A stretch of 64,000 nucleotides of DNA from Anaspis maculata (lineage: Eukaryota; Arthropoda; Insecta; Coleoptera; Scraptiidae): assembly GCA_949128115.1 (NCBI GenBank), contig OX421963.1, positions 3,286,001 through 3,350,000 on the forward strand, given 5' to 3'. Below the pieces are notes generated by a model. The model had not been told where the DNA came from. It saw only the letters and a program-made list of their open reading frames with translations, and ran no database searches. Shown in pieces: positions 43,776-54,562 of the stretch. The stretch's first letter is position 1. Every line of letters starts with the position of its first letter. Both the position numbers and the translations under genes were made by a program.

Positions 43776-44460
43776 ATGGTGCTTACGACATTCGAGCGTT
43801 ATATTTGCACTTACCCGTTATTTTTCGCGTTACGACCCGATTTTATCGCGTCTTTTCTAATCTAGGCTTAACAATAACTATCCATCAGAAGTATCTGCCT
43901 AGCACCATAACCAACAATTTCCACTGGCATAATGCTCGACATAATGATAGTAATGGGCCGTTAGGCTGGCATTTTTATCGCTTATTGGCTTCCAACAAAT
44001 CCCTTTTTGCCTATTGTCTGACTGAAAGTCGGACGGGCACTTTATACGGGAATTAATTCTGGCGCACACCACATAAATTTAATGGAGTTAGGTAGGTCTG
44101 TGACGAAGATAATATGTCGACTATCAATAAACTCAGCTGCCAGTGGAGGCAAGTTTCAATTTAGTTGGAGTGTTTTGAAGGGGATTCTGGGATTGGGTTG
44201 GAATAAATGCATAGTGAACGGTGTGCAACAAAGCCCGGTTCAAACGAGAATGTTTGCTTGGGTCGAGGTTTTCGGATAAAAAAAAACTACTTGCCAACAC
44301 TGACACAAGTTCAAGAAACTCAAGATTCGAGCAAAAACTCAAAAACGTAACCGATGTCCTCATTTGATGCGGTTGTCATTGTCAAAATCATTGAGAATTT
44401 TTCACCACGATGTTTTTGAGCCCCTCTATATTCCGAAAGACCATATTCTCGATGATCGTG
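43776..44460. other. Unassigned part of Trh intron 2
   Basis: No exon or repeat was recognised. Confidence 0.4.
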
Positions 44461-44466
44461 GTTATA

Positions 44467-46648
44467 GTGCAGTAAAGATAGGTTTTGAGGTTGAAATAAT
44501 TATTTCATGAAATTTTGGAGCTGTTATCGATTCAGAATTTCATCTTCTACCATGTACTCAAAATCCCCGAAAATCCCACTTGAGCATTTTTCTTGCGGCG
44601 CTGTCAAAGTATATCATGTTTGCTGCAGCAAGTCCGAAAATTTTATCTTCGCTTTTGTCACATTAGAGCTATATTGTTAGGTCAGAGCTGTTGGTATATA
44701 CTCCAGGGCATGACCAGAACGTCATCTGAACCGTCGACATCCTATTTCCCGCAAAAGAAAACACGTAACTAGCTTAATCTGCGATTACCAGTGGTAATTG
44801 AGTGTAGTTCGGGGATAAGTGACCAAATTCAATAAAATCTGTTCTTTTTGTGATAAAAGCATAAAATTTTGTATGAGTGGTCTTCATGGTCCCCTTTTCA
44901 AATGTAGGCATAACGCTTTGCCATATTTTGGCTAAGGGGGCTTAGGGGCCTCTTTGAAAATTGAAGTTGCAGATACTCATACAAACCACCATTCATAATC
45001 GTCACGCATCTCAAAAAGTAATCATTTGACTCTACGTTGAATCTCAACAAGATGCAGACCAGTTGTCGTCATGTACGCACTGTTCTTCATGATAAAAAAA
45101 AAAAATCTTCGGAATGTCAAAAAAAAATCAGGTTTTTATAATTTTTTCATGTAATAGAGAAGTAAATTCATCTTCCGCATATCATTATCCACTAATTCGT
45201 ATTTGCCAAAGCCGTTGATGAAGTCAATTTCTTGATATTGACATCTTAGAAGCAACAATTCCAGATGAGACCAGCCAATTCATGTGCTCAGTTCAGCAGC
45301 GTTTCTTCCAATTTTACCAATCAATATGATGACAATTCATTATTTGGTGGATAGCTTCAACTGTTTCATAATTTTAATGAGTATAACTAAATGAGAAGTG
45401 ATGCGCGAAAGCCCCGAAAGGAATTTTTTTAACCGCCACCTGTCACTGTTAAAATTGCACCAAATTTCATGCTACTTTGGCGAAACAACAGCAAATACAG
45501 ACTTATGAGTATAGACAAACGTCAATACGATCTGTAGTTGTCAAGTAGAAGGCACAAAGAATTAAGATTGATGCGTGAAATACTTCAAAGCTTTGAGATC
45601 GAGTTAATACACGGTATAAAAATATTTTCAACACACCCTAGGGGCACAAATTTTATGATGGTGGGCGACGTAAAAAACATTTTTTCCTAGGCTTTTGCGC
45701 TTGGTTCCGCGTGTAGTCGAAAAGAATTAAGTTACAGAACAGTTTCAGCTATCCATTCATTCATAAATTGTCAATCATATTGATTGGGAACAATAAAAAA
45801 ACGCTGTTGAACTTCACACTCAAATTGACTTATTTCTTCGGGAGCTGTCATTCCTAGAATGACAGTATCAAAAAACAGACTCCATGAATAGCTTCGGAAA
45901 ATACAAATTAGTGAATAATGATACACAGCAGATCGATTCACATTTTCTTAGATGGAAAAATCATTAAAAACTGTGTTTTTTTTTTGACACTCCGAAGAAA
46001 TTTTTTTTTTAACCCGAAGAACAATGCGTACATGTCGACAACTGTTGTGTATCTTGTCAAGATTTTGTGTAGAGTCGAATGACTACTTTTTGAAATGTGA
46101 GACGATATTTACCGGTGGATTGTAGGAGTTCCTGCAACTTCAAATTTTTAAGGGGGTCCTTGGGCCCCTTTAACTAAAATATGGCAAGTCGTCGTGTTTA
46201 CATTTGAAAAGAAGACCATGAAGACCACTCATACCAAATTTCATGCCCCTATCACAAATCAAACAGATTTTCATTAACTTGGTCATTAACTCTCCGATTA
46301 TCTTGATTCAACACTGTTAATTGGGAATTAAAGCGACTTCCGTGTTTTTTTTTTCGGGAAATACGAGTTAGAAGTTTAAACGAAGGTCTGGTCATGCCCT
46401 GCAGTGTATATCAACAGCTCTGAGCCAACAATGTAGCTCTAGTGTGACAAAAACGAGAATACAATTTTCGGACTAGTTGCAGCAAACATGATATACTTTG
46501 ACAGCGCCGCAAGAAGAATGCTCAACTGGGATTTTCGGGGATTTCAAGTATGTGGTGGAGGATGAAATTCTGAATCGATATCTGCTATAAAATTTCATGA
46601 ATTAATTTTTTCAAGGTTTGGGGTCTTTTTTGACTATCTTTACTGCAC
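44467..46648. mobile_element. 2182-bp TA-flanked palindromic element (GTGCAGTAAAG ends)
   Basis: The ends GTGCAGTAAAGATAG and CTATCTTTACTGCAC have TA outside. The arms pair throughout: GCGGCGCTGT at 44595 with its inverse ending at 46510, and ATGTACGC at 45071 with its inverse ending at 46033, both giving a centre near 45552. It has no coding capacity. Confidence 0.8.
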
Positions 46649-46674
46649 TATTAATTGAACACAAGATGAAAATA

Positions 46675-48837
46675 GTGGGGGGGTTAGCGGAATGGTCTGT
46701 GCATTTTGTGATCAAAGCATGAAATTTGGCATACTTGTTCAGAAGACCCTCCTTCGCAATTTCAGATGTGGCGCCACGCGAGATTTTGCACCAGAGACAC
46801 TGTATTGCGGTTAATATACCTGCTAGGGGTAAATTCTGCAAAAATGGTGCCTGGCCGGTCTCTGGTACCGCAGTCGATATTTTTTAGTTCTGTTTAGTTG
46901 AAACTACATGTAGAAATGAGTAAGGAGTGAATTTTCACAAGCAAAGTTCCAAATGCTGCCTTTATACGTTGTTTTAATACATTTTAAGGCCAACTTTGTT
47001 TTAGTGCAAGAAACATGGTAAAAAAATTGCCAAAACCTCGGCAATGATATGAACGTCCTGAAAATTTGATATTCTGTCCAGAATTATGTGCCCTACTACA
47101 TATCTAAGATTGTCAAAAATCGCACCTCAAGGCTTCGAGTTATTGGACGGGGGGTAAAAAATTGCAACTCAAAATAAAAGGTATAGAACCCGATGGAACC
47201 CGTCAATCAAATGGATGCAAATACGTCGTAGTTCGACGCATCACAACCAGTTGATACAATTTTGGCACAAAAAGTGTCGATCATTGTTGAAGGGCGGTCG
47301 TGAGGAAGGGCGAAACTCGGCTGGGTAGCTCTTTTTCTTCCTGGGCCATGAAGAATCGATCACGACAAGATTGGTATCTTTTCCGACTAAATCCAATGTG
47401 CTGAACTTGAATCCAATGTATAAATTTGGATAAAAACAAGTTCAAACAAGTTAACTTGAGAAAACCTGTTTTTTCTTTGTCAATTTTCACAAAACTTTTT
47501 TTTACTGTTAGAGGCATTCATCTTTGAAAGTATTTCAGAGGCCATCAGACTAAACTGTTCTCTTCACGAAAATCATCCATCCGATCTGTAACTTTGTTTT
47601 TCGAGGTAGGAAAAATCGATTTGAACTTCAGTCGGCACTGCCCGGCGTCTACTAATGACCAGAACACTACAGCATGCACCTTCAAGTAATAACTCAATAC
47701 CCTGCATTGCGATTTATGACGATTTTGTTCATGTTATAGGGAATTCAGTTCTACACAGATCCTCGAACTTTCAAAGATGAGTTATGATTTTTCAGATAGT
47801 TTTGGGCTACTTTCATTTAAAGATGCATGGTGTAGTGTTCTGGTCAGTAGTAGACGACGGGCTGTACCGACTAAAGTTCAAATCGATTTTTTCTATCTCG
47901 AAAAACAGAGTTACAGATCGAATGGATGATTTTCGTTAAGAATACAGTTCAATCTAATGGCCTCTGAAATATTTTCGAAGATGAATGCCTCTAACAGTAA
48001 AAAAAAGTTTTGTGAAAATTGTCGAAGAAAAAACAGGTTTTCTCAAGTTAACTTGTTTGAACTTGTTTTTGTCAAAATTTATACATCGGATTCAAGTTCA
48101 GGACATTGAATTGAATCGGAAAAGATACCAATCTTGTCGTGATCGATTCTTCATGGCCCAGAAGAAAAAGAGCCACTCAGCCGAGTTTCGCCCTCCCCCG
48201 TGACCCCCCTTCAACAATGATCGACACTTTTTGTGCCAAAATTGTATCAACGGGATGTGATGCGTCGAACTATGACGTATTTACATCCATTGGATTGACG
48301 GGTTCCATCGGGTTCTATACCTTTAATTTTGAGTTGCAACTTTTTACCCCCCCCTCCAATAACTCGAAGCCTCGGGGTGCGATTTTTGTCAATTTTAGAT
48401 ATGTAGTAGGGCACTTAATTCTGAACAGAATATCAAATTTTCAGGACGTTCATATCGTTGCCGAGGTTTTGGAAATTTTTTTACCATGTTTCCTGCACTT
48501 AAACAAAGTTGGCCTTAAAATGTATTAAAACAACGTACAAAGGCAGCATTTGGAACTTTGCTTGGGAAAATGCACTCCTTACTCATTTCTTCATGTAGTT
48601 TTAGCTAAACAGAACTAAAAAATACCGACTGCGGTACCAGAGACCGGCCAGGAACCATTTTTGCAGAATTTACCCCTAGCAGGTATATTAACCGCAATAC
48701 AGTGCCTCTGGTGCGAAATCTTGCGTGGCGCCACATCTGGAATTGCAAAGAAGGGTCTTCAGAACACGTATGCCAAATTTCATGCTTTGATCACAAAATG
48801 CACAGATCATTCCATTTTTGGCCGTTAACCCCGCCAC
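46675..48837. mobile_element. 2163-bp TA-flanked palindromic element (GTGGGGGGGTTA ends)
   Basis: The ends GTGGGGGGGTTAGCGG and CCGTTAACCCCGCCAC are flanked by TA. The arms pair at many points (GTTAACTTGAG at 47450 with its inverse ending at 48052). It starts 27 bp after the previous element ends, giving two palindromes side by side. Confidence 0.8.
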
Positions 48838-49024
48838 TAAAATGTGTTTTTCTAGGACGCATGAATAGAATATGAATAGAACAAAATTAAAGAAATATCA
48901 ACCACTGGATGTGTATCGAATCACCATTTACTATAGGCACAGGGTGAGTCAGGAACATAAAAAACATTTTTTACTGCTGCAAACCATTCGGTTGGCCCCT
49001 TCAAGTCCTTGAACGATCTAGATT

Positions 49025-49285
49025 CATATTATTTGTTATTATGTTGCAATATAAATAACTGCTTAGGGGAAAGATGGGGATATTGCAGTTTTTCTCAAAT
49101 TCAAACAAGGATATCTCGAATAAGAAATGTCGATTTCAAAACGTTCAACGTCATTTGTTAAAGACATATACCTTTGGCTACAAGGCATATAGGGCCAGGT
49201 CATCATTTACATTAAGCATCGTGTACAGGGTGAAAACGGAGGGTGTGCCGAATAGACCAATTAAAAAAAAAAAGCAGATTTTTTT
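49025..49285. repeat. Distal arm of the long-range inverted repeat
   Basis: The inverse of 42316-42520, with an extra stretch of about 60 bp holding TACAGGGTG. The two arms enclose Trh exon 2 and both palindromes between. Confidence 0.7.
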
Positions 49286-49552
49286 CGTAATCGTTTCATA
49301 GATACATAACGCGCAAAGTAATACATGATCAAAAATATAAGTTTTGCAGTTTCTGTATCTAGCTTGACATTTGTCAAAGTAGTGTCAAAATTTACAAGAA
49401 ATTCGAGTTTTCTCTCAATTTAAGCAACGATTACGAAAAACGTTGTTCGACACACGAGCGCTGAGCTTTTTCAGGCCCTCAGCCTCTTTTGCAGCATTCG
49501 GCTACGCCTCATGATGGCAAACAGGGTTTCGGGCCTGAAAACGCGCTCTTGT
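49286..49552. other. Unassigned sequence before the zinc-finger duplication
   Basis: Not matched on the other side of the duplication. No gene was recognised. Confidence 0.4.
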
Positions 49553-51660
49553 ATAGAAAAAATGTATTGGCGTCTTTGAGGGAAAATGAATTTTTGAGAT
49601 TTATCAATCACCCTAAAGTAAAGCCTCGAGTAAAGCTAAAGTAAGGTTCAGTGACACCCAGTGGTTGATAATTTTTACTGATATCTAAGTCTTTCACAAA
49701 CAGTTTCCCAAAATCACTTTGAGTAACGAAAAGAGTGAGGGGCGAAGCTCCAACCATGAAACCCGCATATCTTCAAAAATAAACGTCATAAATTTTTTCA
49801 AATATTTTTCTGGTGTTCTTGAGTGGATTCCATGTATTGCTCCGGACTTGGAATGCGATAGGTACTTTTGAGACAACTGTATAATATATATATATTATCC
49901 TTGATATATGTATTGTTTTATGAATATATCTCAAGTGGAAAAACTGTAGAGGTGAATTGCACTATTCGGATCCACTAATTCAAATTCTATTCAAAGTGTA
50001 GCGAGATGTCTACGCTTGGTTAGTGTCACTTCAGATTTTTACCTTTATCTTGTTTTCATTTCTGCTGTTTTTCTCGCTATATTTATTCCGTGCGATGCTT
50101 TTTCCGTACTTTTTTTTTCAAGTTTTTGCCACAAATCTTTTTTCCTAGATCAGATATGCATCTTCGTTTGATAGCGCCGTATCGTCGTTTCTAATTATAA
50201 GGACATCAATTCTGCATTCCTACTTATGCAAACAGGAAGACGTAGATACCCGTTTCACGTTTCACTGAAATCTTTTCCAGATTTGTTATAGGTACCTAGG
50301 TACCTATTTACCTCGTCATTATCCCAAAATGTAAGTTACTAGTGAATAATATGCTTAAAACAGTTTCTTTCAAGTCCCATTTCGGTGCTATATTTCAGGT
50401 TGAAACTATCAGAAATTATTGACATGTACAACTGTTCGCAATGTTCACGACGGACTGAATCCGTTTTTCAACTAAACCACCACGTCCAGAGGTATCACAA
50501 AAATGTTTATGCGGCCGAACTGTTTCATGCTATTGTTGAACCAGAACAGTTTCTTTGCACCTGCTGCGACTACAAAAGCTACTATCGGTTCGAATTGTAC
50601 GAGCATTGCAAACAAGTTCATAATCTGGGAACTGGAAACGAAGAAAATAAGACGTTTTGTGAAGAAATTGAAAGCTATAAGTGTGAGTACTGCAGATATT
50701 ATTCGGATTCAAGTTCATCTCTCGTGAAACATTGCGATCTGTGCGGAATAGAGAAGCGGAAAGGCGATCCACAAGAAACTACAGGAGAGGATGAAGGTAT
50801 GATAACGCCAGATTTCGATGGGGCTGTTGCAAAAAGGACCATCGAAGATGTTGGAGCGAGAAATTCGAACATTTCGACGCATGGTTATTATTCAAAAGAA
50901 AAAATCGACGGGTTTCATCAGTGCAACCACTGTTTGTACCGAACTAAACGAACGTCACACTTGAAAACGCACATTTTAAAACATGCTTCGAATGAAGAAA
51001 TACAATGGTTTCGATGCAACCATTGTTCGTACCAGGTTAAACACAAATCCTCTTTGAAACGTCACGTGATATGTAAACATGCTACAAATGAAGAAATCAA
51101 CTGGTTCCGGTGTAACCACTGTACGTATCGAGCTAAATTGAGGTCAAGCTTGAGAAAGCACATTATACATAAACATGCTACAGATGAAGAAATCGACTGG
51201 TTCCAGTGCAACCATTGTTCGTACAAATCTAAAGAAAAGTCAAACTTGAGTAAACACAACATATATAAACATGATACAGATGAAGGAGTCAACTGGTTCC
51301 AGTGCAACCACTGTCCTTACAAAGCTAAAGAAAAGTCAGCCTTGAGGAGGCACATTATATATAGACATGCTACAAATGAAGAGATTAACTGGTTCCAGTG
51401 CAACCACTGTCCGTACAAATCCAAAGAAAAGTCAAACTTGAGGAGGCACATGGTGAAACAAATGAAAAAAGCAACAGGTTCCAATGCAACCATTGTTCGT
51501 ACCGAGCCAAATTAAAGTCACGTTTGAGAAAGCACATGATAAATAAACATGCTACGAATGAAAAGATAAACTGAAAACGGAGAGATAGAGAAAGGCAAAT
51601 TATGTGTCTTTTGTTCGCTCCGCTACAGTTCCTTCTCCAGCTCCTATGTTCCTTATTTGT
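49553..51660. repeat. Left arm of inverted duplication carrying a zinc-finger gene
   Basis: The inverse of 54563-56662. Marker pairs give one centre: the intron donor 50331 with 55891, and the stop codon end 51515 with 54707, both centre on 53111, so there is no net length change across the gene. The 5' flank, intron and 3' end are all included. Confidence 0.9.
50329..51515 (+). CDS. C2H2 zinc-finger protein, copy 1 (2 exons)
   Basis: The predicted protein has 372 residues. Exon 1 ends CCCAAAAT/GTAAGT at 50330; a 68-bp intron (50331-50398) ends TTTCAG; exon 2 starts G-TTG-AAA, so the ATG forms only across the splice. An in-frame ATG ten codons on is a possible alternative. Three divergent fingers lie near residues 13-34, 54-75 and 96-113. 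After an acidic linker there is a C-terminal array from about residue 176 of C-x2-C-x12-H-x4-H units joined by HATNEEINWF-like linkers: five complete fingers and a sixth lacking its last His because of a 7-bp deletion. A seventh finger follows out of frame (51485-51570). Such proteins usually bind DNA in the nucleus; the target is unknown. Confidence 0.8.
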
Positions 51661-51774
51661 ATAGTTATGTTATGTACAATATTGTTCGAGGTATAGTTTC
51701 ATTGTACTGTGACTATTGTGAGCCTTGATGTTCAGTGTTTAAATGTTTGTACTGATTTTTAACGACGAAACCTA
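51661..51774. other. Spacer of the inverted duplication, left edge
   Basis: Not mirrored on the other side; unassigned. Confidence 0.4.
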
Positions 51775-51898
51775 AAGAGTGGTCCATTCTAGCGTAATTA
51801 TCCCATAGCGGTCTTACCGTTTAAGATAGAGAGAAAGATGTAGGGAAAAAGTTATATGGTTTGATGAGACCTATAACCTAAAATTATTTTCAGCTAGA

Positions 51899-53191
51899 CA
51901 GGTGTCCCATTTTGACGGGATCAACAAAACGTTAATTTTTTTAAATAAGACACCCTATATTTTTTTGCATTTTCGGATTCAGCTTTTTCAACTGTCTTAC
52001 GCCTGTATTTTTGTTTTCCAATTGTGTAGCGGTGCTACCAACTAAAAATTAAAAACTGAAAAAAAACCGCATTTCCACAGTTATCTTGAAAAAATCGTAG
52101 CGGCCTTGCTTTTCAAAACTAAGAGATGAAACTTGACATGGTGATAGCCAAGTCAAAGACCAATATCCCAATGTCAAAAAATTGCGATTTCTTGATACAG
52201 GGCGTTCACAAAAAAAAATCAAACTTTATAATTTTCAAAGTCTCATAACTCATTTTTTTCAAATAGCATGCCCCTAATTTTATAACGTTATCTGATAGCT
52301 TTTTTTATCCTCTTTCATTTTTACTAGAGATACCCCACCCTTGAACTTCATTTTTTTCGAGATAATCGGAAGTTTTCACAAAATTTGTGATTTTTTTATT
52401 TTTTTTTCACAAATTGAGTTGGCCGTGAAGAATGACAGACAAGCCAAATAGTACGCAACTCTCAGTTAGTCAGTCTGAATATTGTCGAACAAGGAAAAAT
52501 GACTTTACGCGAGAGAAAATGATTGATATGATATTCTGGTAATGATCCAGATATCCAGGATCCCAATTTGTTTTTTTCTGCGTTGAAGCCATTTTCTTTT
52601 GTTCGACAATATTCAGACTGACTAATTGAGCGTTGCGTACTATTTGGCTTGTCTGTCATTCATCACGGCCAACTCAATTTGTGGAAAAAAATAAAAAAAT
52701 CACAAATTTTGTGAAAATTTCCGATTATCTTGAAAAAAATGAAGTTTACGGGTAGGGTACCCCTAGTAAAAATGAAAGAGGATAAAAAAAGCTATCAGAT
52801 AACGTTATAAAATTAGGGGCATGCTATTTGAAAAAAATGAGTTATGAGACTTTGAAAATTATAAAGTTTGATTTTTTTTTGTGAACGCCTTGTATCAAGA
52901 AAACGCAAATTTTTGACATTGGTATATTGGTCTGTGACTTGACTATCATCATGTCTAGTTTCATCTCTTAGTTTTGAGAAGCAAGGCTGCTACAATTTTT
53001 TCAAGGTAACTGTGGAAATGCAATTTTTTTCAGTTTTTAATTTTTAGTTGGTAGCACCGCCACACAATTCAAAAACAAAAATACAGGCGTGAGACAGTTA
53101 AAGAAGCTGAATCCGAAAATGCAAAAAAATATAGGGTGTTCCATTTAAAAAAATTGACGTTTTGTTGATCCCGTCAAAATGGGACACCCTG
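51899..53191. mobile_element. Site 4, middle layer (CAGGGTGTCCC ends)
   Basis: CAGGTGTCCCATTTTGACGG at the left and CCGTCAAAATGGGACACCCTG at the right (shown as inverted ends), with TA outside on the right and GA on the left. 1293 bp, centre 52545. About 24 of 285 arm bases differ. Confidence 0.75.
52198..52892. mobile_element. Site 4, inner layer (CAGGGCG ends)
   Basis: The ends CAGGGCGTTCAC and GTGAACGCCTTG both have TA outside. 695 bp, centre 52545. About 10 of 235 arm bases differ. Pairing continues to within a few tens of bases of the centre (ATTGTCGAAC at 52481, inverse at 52601). Confidence 0.75.
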
Positions 53192-53315
53192 TATAGCAGA
53201 AAATAATTTTAGGTTATAGGCCTCATCAAACCATATAACTTCTTTCTTACATCTTTTTCTCTATCTTGAAGGGTAAGACCGCTATAGGATAATTACGCTA
53301 GGATGGACCACCCTG

Positions 53316-54560
53316 TATAATACAGTTGTATTCGAGTGGTGCAATAAATACATTTTACATTTTACATTTTTAGAGCAGATGGTCATTCAAATTCCTAACG
53401 AGAAATTTTTTTGGCAGAAAGTTTTTCAGAGAATTGAATTCATTTATTCATTATTCACTTCATGACTTACCCTATTTGGTGAATGGGAATCTAGTAGGCA
53501 CAAAGTGGTTGATATTTCTTTTTTATAAACCTTCCATCAACAGTTTACTGAAATCTTTTGAAATAACGAAACTGGAAGAATTCGAACTCAGGTTCGAAAG
53601 ACTGAACTTCGATCATTCGTTATTAAAAAAAAAAGTAGAAGACTCTTGCGATTTCCATATTGGAAATGAGTGGAAAGTCTTGGCTCCTAGCCTTTACGAG
53701 AAAAATTGGTATTTTCCGCGGTTTAGAGTAACGCGTGCTGGGCGAGCTACCGACGCCCGCCGCTCAAGTTCATTCATTCAAGCCGTCCACCGGATTAACA
53801 ATTCTACTTCTTCGTTCCCGGATTGCAACCCCGTAACTAACTCAGATTTTTCCTCTGGTTCACCTCTTGACTTCGCGTCTCCGCGTGGTTCAAAATGGAC
53901 CAACTACGTCCGCGATTTTTTCGTGGGAAACATACTTCGCTGCCGCGAACCCAATCTGGTTAATTGCTTTTTGTCTAGACGTCACCGACATCCCATGTTA
54001 TCTCGCGCAACCTAACGGCCCTTTTGTTACACTCTGCAAGTGCTTACACGAAACTGTGACGTAGGCCTCGGTTTGGATTGGTTCGAATACCAAAAGAAAA
54101 TTGTTTAACGTTATTCTATCGAATGAGGTAAGGCTGATTCCACTGTGCTTATAATCACTTTTATCTTATTTTTAAATGAATCAATTATTGATATTAGCTG
54201 TCGAAGCTTTACGTAAAGAAATAGTATGGAATGTTTGAAATTACCAAAAAGTGCAATATTCACATATGGTAAACCAGGACAAGTTGGTATATAGGGTCAA
54301 CTAAGGCAAGTTGGTCTCCGCATTGCTACACACTCAATTTCATGCGTTAGTAGGTATGGTGATATCTTTATTCATCGCTAATACAATCATTGCAGAGTTT
54401 AAAATTTACATATATTGTCTACAAAAAACTCGACAAAAAACGTCTCTGGTACGAAAACTTTTGGACATATATTGTAGTAACTACTTAGGTATGATTATAC
54501 CTAATATTGTCATTGTTTGGGTAGTAGTGGAGATTAAATTAATGTGCCCCGTGGGGTGAT
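53316..54560. other. Remainder of the spacer, with a GC-rich block
   Basis: The stretch 53400-53600 resembles part of the zinc-finger arm flank near 49640-49740 (GTGGTTGATA, AACAGTTTNC, ATAACGAAA). From about 53715 to 54080 it is GC-richer; on the minus strand GTCGGTAGCTCGCCCAGCACG resembles a tRNA A box, so a SINE fragment is possible. A 193-codon frame at 53434-54015 spans both unrelated parts and has no known domain. Confidence 0.4.
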
Positions 54561-54562
54561 TC

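Larger units (their letters stand above)
51775..53315. mobile_element. Nested palindromic TA elements, site 4, outer layer
   Basis: The right end is GGATGGACCACCCTG with TA outside; the left end is a decayed AAGAGTGGTCCATTC. 1541 bp, centre 52545. By eye about 13 of 124 bases differ between the outer arms. Confidence 0.75.

Noticed and set aside
53434..54015. 193-codon open frame
   Set aside because: It spans an AT-rich repeat fragment and an unrelated GC-rich block, has no domain, no initiator context and no splice support.
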